DNA of 60,000 bases from Owenia fusiformis (lineage: Eukaryota > Annelida > Polychaeta > Sabellida > Oweniidae), in the NCBI GenBank assembly GCA_903813345.2, contig CAIIXF020000012.1, positions 12,756,932 through 12,816,931 on the forward strand, given 5' to 3'. The position numbers and the translations under genes are program-made. The notes under the pieces were generated by a model. The model had not been told where the DNA came from. It saw nothing but the letters and a program-made list of their open reading frames with translations, and did not search any database. This document shows, one piece after another, positions 1 to 11,202 of this stretch (its first letter is position 1; each line of letters begins with the position of its first letter).

Positions 1-231
1 CCCTACTAGGGACGCGTTATACAACGTTATGCAGTCGGATATCAATTGCAATACGTGTGCACACCGACATGGTGCGATCTGAACGAACTGCGAATGAGAT
101 GGACGTATTGAAGACTGTTTATGAACGTAGTAGCTAATTATTTTAGACATATTTCCCGACCATAGCCTGGTTTAGCTCGTTTTACGACGTAGGACTGGAA
201 AGAACGGTTGAGAACTAGTTTGGTGTCAGAA
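1..231 (+). repeat. Right-terminal part of a dispersed inverted-repeat element
   Basis: This stretch is an inverted copy of sequence at about 40395-40620: both carry the same order of motifs around GGTCGCACCA and GTCGTAAAACG, in opposite orientation. It ends near 213-231 in AGAACTAGTTTGGTGT, which is the terminal motif of the element at 40395-41209. The left part of the element lies outside the window. No coding capacity is visible. Confidence 0.7.
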
Positions 232-950
232 GGGAATAAGTGACTTTTATAACCAAATCAAAAATTCTGTATCATCAGCTTACTTTCTCGCTCCCTGTAC
301 TATTGAGCTACTTACATTCCTTGCCCCCTGTATTGATCAACTTTTGAAACTATGTACCCTGTATGTTGACATATCAATTATTTTAAAATTTAAAACAATA
401 TTATTTATATTCTTCCTTCAACCATCATATTACATTGAACATGAACTTCACTATTCCACCATTGAAGTTCAGCGAATAACAATATTGACTCAACCCGAGC
501 ACCAAACGTTTTAACATGTTGACTAAGCAGTCGATATACTCGAAAGCGACCTGGTTAAAAGCCAAAAAGTTCACACATGCGCGATCGAGGTAGGATAGTG
601 TGTATATTGAAAGCACACTTGTGAAAGTCTTAGTGTTCTAGGCTATACTATACTGACTATTTGACTGCCTCACTTGGTTGAAAAGAAGAATATATGTTTT
701 AAATATTACTTCACTTTCTATGACGAGAACTAAAATATCATCATAGAAGATAAAGTACTATTTAAAACATATATTCTTCTTTTCAACCAAGCTAGGCAAT
801 CAACGTAACATTGGTTATTTCATTTTATTTGAAAGTTTAACATATTAAAAAAGATTTGTTTGCACCCCAAATGATGTCACTATATTTGTCATGGTGCAAC
901 TGCAAAGATTATGATTAAATTCAGTCATCAAAAAATCAATCTGCATTTAC
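232..950. other. Intron or upstream sequence of the epoxide hydrolase gene
   Basis: No exon is recognisable here. The exon that should precede 964, encoding the N-terminal EHN domain, is not visible, so this is probably intron. It contains the hairpin element listed at 663-801. Confidence 0.5.
663..801. repeat. Foldback MITE (about 48-bp arms)
   Basis: The left arm 663-710 and right arm 754-801 are reverse complements with only a few mismatches and share the core TTTAAAACATATATTCTTCT. A loop of about 43 bp separates them. No ORF is present, which fits a non-autonomous DNA transposon. Confidence 0.8.
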
Positions 951-963
951 ATGTTTACTGCAG

Positions 964-3900
964 GTCAAACGTCCACACCACTTGTGTTAATGCATGGATG
1001 GGCGGGAAGCGTGTATGAATTCTACAGGGCGATTGATCTGTTGACTGACCAACGTTCAGATACTGTATTTGAAATCATATGCCCATCCATTCCTGGTTTT
1101 GGATGGTCTGAAGCACCTCATAGAGCAGGTACATTGTTTGATAGGACATATTTTCTAAACATATATGAGCCTGGCCATAGGAAAACCTGTCTTATCACAA
1201 AAATTAAAATTGTGCTACAGAGCCAAAAATGTGCCCAAGATTAAGATGAAAATGTGCTAAATTAAAATCCGACTTTTTGGTCTATATATGCAAGGAAAAA
1301 TCGTTAAGTCATACGTCATGGCTCATTTGAAAGGTCTCTTTGTGCTTTTTAAGATAAACAAAACAACAAAATATTGAAAAATCTGTGATAAGACCCCTTT
1401 TCCTGTGGCCTGGCTCATATATAAACGAATCTGACCGTGTATTCTCAGTATTTTGGATCCTTTAATTTCGGGAGCCGTATCCTCCCTACAGGCCTGTCAA
1501 CTGTCCCGCAATTTGCGTATTTGTCACGCATTTGCTGAAGAATTTGAAGTCACGCCAGTTATTTTTGCGTGACAGAAAATGTCACGCAAATACGCATTTT
1601 ACCTGGTAATTGTCACGCAAAAATATTTCTGTAGAAAAATTTCTAAAATAGATCGTCTACACAGCAAAAATACGAACGCGGGAAAAAAAATGTACGCATT
1701 TCGTTCGGACTTTTCACGCGAATTACGTATATGTCACGCATTCCGTTCGAAATTTTGTATATGTCACGCATTCCGTTCGAAATTTTTCGTACCTACCCCC
1801 CCCCCCCCCCCCCCCCCCCCCGTTGACGGATGTTTGAAACGCGAGCGTAGCGAGCGCGAAAAATTTGAGGTGTTCAAAATTTGGCAAGATGTCCTAAAAT
1901 TTAAACCAAGGTGTTCAAAATTAGGATCAAGGTGTTCAGATTTGGACCAAGGTGTCCACATTTTGAGGGGAGGTGTTCAACATTTCCAAGTCACTCATGT
2001 TAGGTGTTCCCAAGTTGACAGGCCTGTCCCTACCTGCCATTTTGAAAGTGGCACGCAGTTTGTCAGTGTTTCAAACTGCGGCCTAGTGAACATGCGCCTT
2101 GACTATCGCATGGTGAACCTACCTCTAAGGAAAGGCGATCCATCTGTAAAGGATTTCTAGTCGAAGCCCTTAAGTGTAATATAACGTCATTTGAGAGTCT
2201 AACTGAATACATATTTTTAAGTACACTTCTGTTTTTCTAACTTGTACCCTGTATCTGTATGTGTCTAAAATATCCCAGGTTTCGACCAGGTGGCCACTGC
2301 TCGGGTTTTTCTTAGACTAATGGATCGTCTAAAACTAAACAGGTTCTACATTCAAGGAGGAGACTGGGGATTCATTGTAGCTAAATATATGACACTGTTA
2401 CAACCAGCGTGAGTACCTGGTAATTCTAGTAGGTTTGAAAAACGTGTTACATTCATGGAAAAATGTGGACTATCAAATTATCAATACAAACATGTTCTTA
2501 AAGAAAATAACTCACCTAGTTAGTAGCAAGACAAGTTTCGAATTGAATACTAACCTTATCTATTTTAGAATATTCTGAAAAACAACTTTAATAATGGATA
2601 TTTGATTTCAAACTCATGTATGTCCATATTCTCTTGGTAGATAAAATATAATTAGATTTGTTTTAAGATAAGGTAAGCAATATTGTAAATCATCTTGTTA
2701 TGATTACCCGTCGTGTTGCCAACAAAATGGTTGATATCAAAACACATGCCTCGTCTTCAATAGAATAACAGAATTTGAACATACGTATGATTAATATTAA
2801 ATTGACTCTACACAACTGTCTAGGGGGGGGGGGGGGTCAAATAGGCCTGGACGCCCTGCTCTAAATTTATTGGTGTTTGACAAAGTTACTTGAAACTTGT
2901 CAATAACAAAGGTCAAAAACTACTTCTTTCTTTGAATTGTGAACGTTATAAACGATGTGTTAAAGTTCATGGACAGTATCCCAATTGAAATTACAGAGTA
3001 TAAATGCAGATGAAACTTAGATTGCAAAATCGGAAAATATAATGACTGGTGTTAGGTTGTACACCTGCAGGTCATCTTTCATTTTATGAAAATTGTTGAT
3101 GTACCATAACCCTAGGAGTTAAAGTATTTTAAATACAGTTTCGGGGGCTTGGTACAACTTCGTCTACATCCGGGTTCTTTCCCATTGGATTACCAAGGGG
3201 TGCTATTTTTAATGCCGCACTGCGACTCTATTAAACATTTATGTAAAGTTTCATTTGCACAAACGATGGGTATGTATGTAAATTAAAATATATAACGAAG
3301 CTTTTTGAACTATAATCCCCAAATCCGAAGAAATCTGTAGTTGAAAATGCCGTCCAATACCAGTGACGTCACTGATATCTCAGAAATTGCTCAGACGCCA
3401 TCGAAGATCGAAAAAATATAAGCAAAGTTAGAGCCAGGCGTCCAAGACTTTTGGATCCCCCCTCGTAAATGAAAGGTTTCCAAAAAGAAATAAAAATAAC
3501 AATTGATCACCGTGTATCAATTGGTAATTCAGCAAAATTCTGGGACTTCACATGAATATGGCTGTATACCAGTTTCCATGGAGCCCAACTCTTGGTGGAA
3601 TGGCGCGACAGTTGATTGCTGATAAGTTCCCAGCTTTGTTTGTGAAAACAGAGGATATGTGGAAGGTCATCAACACTGCTGAAAAACTAATGTTTTGGGT
3701 TCAAGAAATGGGTTTTTTCCACTTGCAAGCTACAAAACCGGATACAGTAGGTAAGTGTCCAGTGTAATACAGTTGGAATGAATTAATTAAAGCCCCAACT
3801 TCTGATGCACGGTGAGCCCAAAATTCTTATGACCCAGTCATCCAGCATGTGTTAAAAATCATATTTGGCAAAACTGAACCCTGTATGTTCTTTCATTCTA

Positions 3901-5741
3901 CTAAGTTGCCGGGCCAGTTCTAGGGGTTTTAGTGCTAGTTTAGAAGGCATTCATTTTACTATATCGACCTGAGCGATATGTGACGTGGTCATAGTGGCGG
4001 TCAATATTGCCGGTCAAGAATGCAATTAATGACCGGCAATTATCTCCGGGAAATTAGATATCGTTCAGTGCGTAATATAGGATTTTCTTGCTGTTTCAGT
4101 CCTGGTCATTAACGATGGTAATAATACTAATAACGTCATTTCTGCGGGCAATATAGTGAAATATTGGACCTTGGGTCTTCGGCCCTCGGTCCAATGTTTC
4201 ACTATATTGCCCTTCGAAATGACGTTATTAACGTGTGATTCATTGTTTGAGCAAAAATAGTCATTTCTGAGAGTGGGGTTCGTTTCCTGTCTGGAGTTCG
4301 TTGATCGTTCAGAAAAGGGGGTTGTTCCCAGCTAGGGGTCATTTTATAACGAAAGGTGTGTTTGAGACGAAGGGGATTCGCACGAGTCCCACACACGAAC
4401 CCCCTCTTTTGCTACCTCCCTGCTTCTAGAGTTGTGAGTATAGACAGTTAATTTCCTTGAGGTAGCTCCAAAGATAAACGTTTGGGGATTAATAGAGGGT
4501 GATTTTGGCATGTTTCAGTATCTTGAGAATGTTATCTAAAATGGCCATAAGATCGCGACCATTAAAATAAACCAATAACTTTTATATAGAATGAAAGAAT
4601 CTTGAGCACGGTTTAATTGTGCTAAATATGGTTTTGAATCCATGTCGGATGACGGAGTTATTAATATTTGTTTGGGTTACCCTTTTTTAGCTCACCCTGT
4701 AGCTGCTATGTTTTTGACCGTCAATGCTAGTATATCAGGTTTATGTGTAGTAATTACGTTCAAAATTCAGGGTTTGGCCTAACGGATTCACCAGTTGGTT
4801 TGGCAGCTTATATCCTTGAGAAATTCTCGACCCTCACTAACGAAGACTACAGAAATGCACCAGACGGAAATCTCGAGAAGGATTTCTCATTAGATGACCT
4901 ACTCACGAACGTCATGGTCTACTGGACAACAAATACTATTACGTCATCAATGAGATATTATAAAGAATTCTTCGAAAGAGAGGGAAATGAAAAGTTCAAG
5001 TGAGACTGTTTTCTACTTAGCATGGCAGTTGTCGTTTTAAAAAGGTTTAATGTTATAATTTGTATTTGGCTAGATTATGAGTAAACGAGCCAAATATATT
5101 ATATTGCGTATTTCTGCAAATTAGCTTTTCGAGAGGGGGAAGCGACTCAAGATTGCGTACGGATGGATTGCACGCCGACACACCCTGCAGGCAAAGCGTC
5201 CATAATCCGTACGTCCGTCTTCCTCCTGCTACAAACAATTATGCGCCGATGACGTATACTCATTGAAAATAAGGTCAACAATTTTGATTCCATGCGCATG
5301 TGGTTTAGAGGGGAATGAATAAAATTGTGTAATCCCAAATACAAATGTGTCTTCCATCAGCCAAATTGGAATGTTTTTTTGAAACAGCTTCGAAAGAATT
5401 TGGTTCGAATTGCGGTTATGTACGTGATCGGATAATGCTTTGAAAAATTTAATCCCTAAAGTCAGAAAAAACAAATTGTTAATTTTAGTTTTCAGTTTGA
5501 AAGTATTTCTTTCAGTGCAAAGGTTAAAAGTGTTCCTACTGGATTGGCATGCTATTCGAATGAGGTTGGTGGATGTGCTCCCAAGGAATTCACGGATCTA
5601 AACTATCTCAATACGATTCACTACTCAGATGCCCCGAAAGGAGGCCATTTTGCGGCGTTTGAGGTCCCCGACTATTTTGTCAAGGATATCAAGACATTTG
5701 TTAATAAGGTTGAGAAACTGAAAAAGGATGAGACAGAATAA
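964..5741 (+). CDS. EPHX1: Microsomal epoxide hydrolase (EPHX1-like), 3' part, five exons
   Basis: The visible exons are 964-1128, 2279-2408, 3533-3750, 4771-4999 and 5516-5741 (stop TAA). Phases agree at every junction and give about 322 C-terminal residues. The family hydrolyses epoxides to trans-diols at the ER membrane. It is an alpha/beta hydrolase. HGWAGS supplies the oxyanion hole. The nucleophilic Asp lies in GGDWG (codon 2362-2364). The acid Glu probably lies in YSNEVGG, and the catalytic His is in GGHFAAFE (codon 5646-5648). DSPVGLAAYILEKFST and FSLDDLLTNVM are highly typical of EPHX1. Family members are about 455 residues, so roughly 130 residues (membrane anchor and EHN domain) are missing because the window cuts the gene. 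The exons are intact, with no frameshift. In insects the same family is called juvenile hormone epoxide hydrolase, but the substrate here is unknown. Confidence 0.93.
1161..1422. repeat. MITE in an epoxide hydrolase intron
   Basis: Inverted termini are seen at about 1161-1200 and 1383-1422: ATATATGAGCCTGGCCA pairs with TGGCCTGGCTCATAT, and the pairing continues into TCTTATCACA/TGTGATAAGA. No ORF of note is present. It lies between exons ending at 1128 and starting at 2279. Confidence 0.75.
1489..2026. mobile_element. hAT-like non-autonomous DNA transposon with internal short repeats
   Basis: The 14-bp perfect inverted termini are CAGGCCTGTCAACT (1489-1502) and AGTTGACAGGCCTG (2013-2026). They are flanked by TCCCTA on both sides (1483-1488 and 2027-2032), a candidate target duplication. 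The interior has repeated TGTCACGCA units (about 1520-1780), a run of C (about 1796-1820) and degenerate GGTGTTCAAAATT units (about 1868-1990). No transposase is present. The CAGG start resembles hAT ends, but the apparent duplication is 6 bp, not the usual 8, so the superfamily is tentative. Confidence 0.7.
2820..3465. mobile_element. Deleted mariner-like element, same family as 31826-32905
   Basis: The left end (GGACGCCCTGCTCTAA at about 2848) and right end (TCCAAGACTTTTGGAT ... CCCCTCGTA, about 3440-3467) match the termini of the longer mariner copy at 31826-32905. The first bases are degenerate and contain a run of G. The transposase region is deleted. It lies in the intron between exons 2279-2408 and 3533-3750. 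Confidence 0.7.
3809..4699. mobile_element. CAGGGTGAGCC-type inverted-repeat transposon with a nested hairpin
   Basis: The left end, CACGGTGAGCCC, continues into CAGTCATCCAGCAT, which matches the complete small element at 29284-29441. The right end, TAGCTCACCCTG, stops at 4699 before TA. The middle holds an unrelated hairpin (4128-4230), so a second insertion probably enlarged the copy. It lies in an epoxide hydrolase intron. Confidence 0.65.
4128..4230. repeat. Near-perfect hairpin with 43-nt arms
   Basis: Arm 4128-4170 pairs with 4188-4230 with about four mismatches; the core is GGGCAATATAGTGAAA. The 17-nt loop itself contains GGGTCTTCGGCCC. The compactness and fidelity suggest a foldback repeat unit, nested in the element at 3809-4699. 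Confidence 0.8.
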
Positions 5742-6853
5742 ATCAGTGTATAACTGTTTGCATACAGAAACATGAACTTTGTATTTATAAAATACATGCG
5801 TGCAATATACAGGGGGCAACGCCAACTGTGCAGAGCTGTTTGCCTCATATATTTGGGAAGAAACTTGTCTGTGATCAGTTATAATTAATCCACATGATAA
5901 AATCATTCCAATTGCAAAGATGTTTCTCTGTCAGTGATTAAGTGAGTATTTCAAAAGATCAGTGTCAGAAAATTAACTGTATTTGCACAGTTGGGGGAGG
6001 GGGTTAAAAACCTTAAAAGTTAGCCTACCGACATTGAAAAATTGTAATATATAGTGTGACCAACAAAATCAACATTTCTCAAACACAGTTATACGTTGGG
6101 AGGGGGTCACAGATTAACTTTTCAAATACAGGTTAGTAATCATACATTGAACTTTTGAGATGGTCCCTTATGCACACTGATACCATTAGCATACGATCCT
6201 TTAGCATTAAATCCTTTATTCTGATATCAGATATATATAACGTAGGTCAGGTGATCTTTCATTAACTTTATGAAGTGTCGATGTACAATAACCCCAGGAG
6301 TTAACGTTTTTGAAAAATCCACAAGTGTTTTTCTTATTTGAGTTCAATTTAAGTTTTAAAATAGGGTTACTTAATAAATACTATTTAATTACATATACTT
6401 CTAAATAAACATGTAAACAAATAGTGACGTTAAAAAAAGAAAATTGGGAATTTAGAAGTGAGGAGCATCCGCTAATGATACGCCCGTTGCATGGGGTACT
6501 GTAGGTGGTTTACAAATTGTTTTGTTTTAAGTTAAACAATAATAAGACATACAATAGGGAATGCAAATATAGAATTTCATCGTGGATTATCATACTATGC
6601 ATATGAATGCACAACTACCTAAATGTATATTTCGAGTATTTAATCAGCTGACAATATGATTTACTTGTTTAACACACTTATGTATTTTATTTTAAGGATA
6701 TATTTCATTATTGCTTTCTCTCACAATGAAAATAAATGCTATAAATTCAAGCTTCAAATTTTATGTACAGTTTATTTGTAATGTTTACAAATAATTCCAT
6801 TTATCGACACAGATTCCTGATCATTCACCAGGCTTAAACTATTAAAGCTTAAC
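5742..6853. other. Intergenic region between epoxide hydrolase and sushi/TSP1 genes
   Basis: No gene is visible. About 6246-6310 resembles 3066-3130 (shared GATCTTTCATT and AGGAGTTAA blocks), so it is a small dispersed-repeat fragment. An AATAAA at about 6731 is 1 kb past the epoxide hydrolase stop and not clearly related. Confidence 0.5.
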
Positions 6854-9800
6854 ATGATCAAGGACACACAGTTTCAACTGATAGTCATATTACTGAGTTG
6901 CTCAGTGCCTTTAGCCGTCGAGATAATTTCATGGCCCCACTTGGCGAAAGGAAAGACCGGCGAACTTCCCATTGTTGGAAAATGCATCGATTGTAACAAT
7001 ATAGCCAAAGAACGATCGCGTGTTGGATTGAAGATAAAACCTACATGTATCATCGTGAAAGAGAAAGGATGTAAGAATCTAAAACCTCAGAAGAATCTTT
7101 TGGTGGCGAGGGGATCTCTGAAGGATAACAAACCAGGAGATTTTGTGGTTTTTGAATGTGAACAGGGATATAAACTCAAAGGAAAACCCCGTATGGAGTG
7201 TACTCGACGGAGAAAATGGTCCCCAAAAAAGCTTCCGAAATGTAAAAAGATTCCAAGACCAAAAGTCAAGTTCAACACTAATACTACTCGGGAACCTGGG
7301 CCAGGTATTACGTAATCGCAATTATCATATTTTTACGCCGATAACTTTTGTCCCAAAGAGTAAAGTAGCTGTCACATAGGCCGTGTGGACTCACCGTTCG
7401 ACACCGCGCGGCTAATACTGGGCACAAATCTTTGACTCTGGGGGTAATGACTTAGAAAATGTATTGAGGCATCACCAGTTATGTACACGCATTGTTCATG
7501 CAGTCTGTGAACAAGTGGTGAGGGATCTCTGTGTGGGGACATAATCTAGTCGCCTAAGTTTCCCTAAACTATCGCATTTCTAAAATGTGACAAGAGTAGT
7601 ATACGTCAGTAAATATGGCGTAAGATATTGTTCGTATCTTACCCTAGAGACAATTTTGTTTTTGTTGTTTTTGTGAGGGAATTTATTGTTGAGTGTTTAT
7701 GACTAATTTAGCTTCCAACACTAATGTAACTAGGTGAGTATATTACTTTTGAACTTCATTTCCAAAGTTTTAGCCGAAAGAACATCTAAAGATACATGAT
7801 TCTGTAAAATGGTGGTTAGGTAGTTGTCCTAGCCTGCCTCGTGCCCGGTTACGCCCAATAGTTTAATGTGTGAAATTGAGTTGGGTATATTTCATTTTAG
7901 TATGCATGTGGAGTGATTGGACTCCATGGAGGCAAAGTCCTTGCTCTGTGACGTGTGGGAACGGGAACGTGACAAAAATACGAAATAGGTCAGAAATGTA
8001 CGGGTTTTCGGAAACAGGGTCACCAGAATGCATTGGGGACGCTTTTCAAATAAGACATGTATTGTGTAGCTGCGACCGACCTTGCAAAGGTACTTGGGCG
8101 TAAACTCAATTACCATATTCTGTGTATGTGTCATCAGTGAAATAAGGAGACAAGGTCAATTCCACAGTTGTGTTTTCCAACGTGTATGTATAAACAGAAA
8201 ATTACAGTGTATTTGCATGAGCTCCTTGCCTCTATTCATCGTTTTATGGGTTGAGCATAGAGGGAAATTGCAATGCAAGAAGATTTTCAAGTTGTATTAA
8301 ACTGACATAATATCAAGCTGAAATGAAATATTCTTGTAATATATATAACCCCCGTTCCTACAACCTGGTATAATTAACATTGATGTGTTTCTAAATAATA
8401 GCGTGTATTTGGAGTGACTGGACGACGTGGACTCAAACTTACTGCTCGGCCACTTGTGGAGGCGGAACCCAGACTAAGACACGAGTTCGAACGAGAACAA
8501 AACTGTACGGTGTTTCAACGAACGGTCAGCCAGAATGTTATGGGGAGTCAATTGAGCGTATTGATACACCATGCTGTATAGGTATGCATTATGTTTAGAG
8601 TCCCAATGTCAAGTTTGAAAATATGTTTTTAATATTTATTTGCTATTTTATCGTGACTTATTAAATATTCGTCATGACTCATGAAGTTATTTTGATATTT
8701 TATTAAAATTAGGTCAACAGGACAACCACTTTCAAGTGTGTGTTTCATTTCGTCAAGTATGTAAAATACGCATTCAATCTGTAATTGTGATTTTCCTTCA
8801 AGCATAGACCTTTTCAATAAATCCTGCCATTAATGTAATATAAGTTCTAAGCTACAGTAGTTTATATATTATCTAGATAGCTGATGTCATTGGTTGTTTG
8901 TAGCAGTCTGTCCAAGCAAAAATAGGATTCACTTGCTAATTTTGCAAATGTACAACCTATGACATCGCCAATCAAGCCAATATATGATTCTTCGATGTAT
9001 CAAAAGGTGGCATGGAGGTGACATGAATTGCTGGAGAGGTCTATTGAATTTCGTTGCGCGTGCAAATTAGAATTAGTTTTGGATGGAAAACTAAACACCT
9101 CAACACAAGCATTTAGACATCAATTGGAACTTGCTACTGGCCTGCTACTGTAGATGCTAAAATTACTCATCTGTCTGGATTCTCTCTTCTTTTCAAAACC
9201 ATTTTGGTAAAAATGATTTAAGCATGGAATTCAATGCTTTATAAATGCGCGATCCACGGTCTCAATTATTTTGTGTTCGGATTGGCCAGAACGCGATATA
9301 CAGCATCTGGCTATGTGTGAAAGTTAAATATACATGATATAGCTTTTTTTATAAATTAATATTTGATTATACAATCAAGATGATCCGGAATGCGCTTGGG
9401 GGCCTTGGACTGAGTGGATGGAGTACGAAACATGCGAAACATATGGATTATCTCAATACCCGAACTGTGACCTACCAGGGATGCAACCAGAAACAAGAAA
9501 TCGATCATGTATTTGTAACGGAGATATCCAAGTGGGAAATACACGAACTCAGCGCTGTATAGGCCCTAGCTTAGAGCGTAGACTACAAGAATGTTGTATT
9601 TCTCTGACTTCACCCCAAGGTACATGGATGTAACATGCTTACTAACACTACTTAAGTTAATACTATTTAATCTAATATTAACTGAGAACGTGTACATGTA
9701 TTTGTAATTCACATACTGTACGCAATGGATTTATCAATTCCAACCTCAACCATTCATTTACTTTATCACCGTCAATGTTGTTTTGTTTTAGAAAGATCGA

Positions 9801-10219
9801 TTTTGATTAACATAAAAAGTGGACATCATTTTTTAAAAATTGCAAAATGTTTATATACCCTTCGCGTGTACCCAGAACGCTACTACTATAAATGCTCTAT
9901 AATATATATATTTGATCTTATATCTGGATTAAATTTCAAATGAAAAACTAGGATTGTATAGAAGGCCGGAAATGTCGGCATCTTATTTATATTGGTCGCC
10001 TGCAAGCGCAATATTTTCGATAACACCAACACAATGCGTACAAATGCGTACACCGTTTTAGTCGATGCATCATACGTCATTAATCCGCCAATACACGTCG
10101 AACTTTATTTGACAATTTTTATTTCAGTTGTGACGTCTACACCAAGTACTACACAACCCTTAACCACCGTGCCTAGCAAAAAGGTGTTTAGAAAAAGAAA
10201 AATGATGGAAAACAATTGA
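6854..10219 (+). CDS. Secreted sushi + triple TSP1-like protein, complete, five exons
   Basis: The exons are 6854-7304, 7901-8089, 8402-8581, 9380-9619 and 10128-10219, all joined in phase 1, giving 383 residues. Residues 1 to about 23 form a signal peptide. Residues 73-130 form one sushi/CCP domain (Cys73, Cys102, Cys116, Cys130, with Trp122 and LPKC at the end). Each of exons 2-4 encodes one TSP1-like module: WSDWTPW...CSVTCGNG, WSDWTTW...CSATCGGG, and a divergent WGPWTEW module lacking the CSxTCG core. The last exon is Thr/Ser-rich and ends in a basic stretch (KKVFRKRKMMENN). There is no transmembrane segment, so an extracellular binding or matrix role is inferred. I do not recognise a named orthologue. 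Symmetric phase-1 exons show a module-shuffled gene. Confidence 0.85.
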
Positions 10220-10266
10220 CATAATTTTTTAGACATTGACTGTTAATTTAAATATCAATAATAGTA

Positions 10267-10272
10267 AATAAA
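10267..10272 (+). promoter_or_regulatory. Polyadenylation signal AATAAA
   Basis: A canonical AATAAA lies 48 bp past the stop of the sushi/TSP1 gene, which supports 10128-10219 as the terminal exon. Confidence 0.6.
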
Positions 10273-10667
10273 GCAAATGGTCTTTCAAAAGTGTCAAAGT
10301 TCTATATCAGCCAATTGGCACCTTTGTTATGTATGCCATAGAAATGGCATGCAATAAGGCTACACTTTAATTTAGTTCAGTTGCGGATTAATAGAAATCA
10401 AATGGACAAGTTATATAGTCAGAAAAAGCTGATCATCCGACCGACAATAATGAGAAAAAGATGACAATTGCATTTTGATTATCTGGATAAAGCATAAGCG
10501 CCCCTTTAAATTAATCAGTTAATTTTAAATTAACTGACTAAAACTATTTTAGCGAATTCTATTCTCCAAACGCCAACTAAAAGCCGGTAAGATTAACGTT
10601 AACGAGTCATTGAAAACTATACTGGTTTAGTGATTTATTTACATATATTTGATTACTTAATATTTAA

Positions 10668-10930
10668 TTACCTACCTCGAACAGAAAATACAGATCCATA
10701 TAAAATTGAAAATAATTTAATTGCATACGTATTGGTAACCTTTAAATATAAACAATTTCTCATTGTAATCCCGGTCTTGAAACATGATTGCAGTTTTGTC
10801 AAGTCTTATCTACCTCAAACAGAAAATACATACAGAGATGGTAGAACATAAATTTCCTATTGAATTGAAAATCATTTAATTGCATACGTATTGGTATTGT
10901 TAAGCTTTGAATATATATAAACATTTTTAC
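10668..10930 (+). repeat. Diverged direct duplication, two units of about 130 bp
   Basis: ACAGAAAATACA followed by TTGCATACGTATTGGTA occurs twice, at about 10680-10738 and 10819-10895, in the same orientation. This is a local tandem duplication in the intergenic region before the NACHT-WD40 gene. Confidence 0.6.
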
Positions 10931-11202
10931 ATTTTACTATGAGCAACTTTTACACATCCTGAAGTATTGTTTATCTCAAATGTTTACAAACTGTTAAAGA
11001 GAGTCAAAATAACGTCATTTTGGGAAACCCCCTGAGAAATTCCCAAATGCGGCCATATTGTTTACAATTGGTTAAGCACATAGCAACCAGGGATAAATCG
11101 ATTTATATGTTCAATTCTCAGCGGTTAAAGAACGGATTAACGATCACTCAGTTGGTATGAGCAAGTTAAGGCTACCTGTAAATCAGAGAATAATCAAACA
11201 AT

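Noticed and set aside
1579-2160. 193-codon open frame on the plus strand
   Set aside because: It runs through the hAT-like element, its repeat units and its C-run (giving a proline run) and out into flanking intron. No domain is present; it is a repeat by-product.
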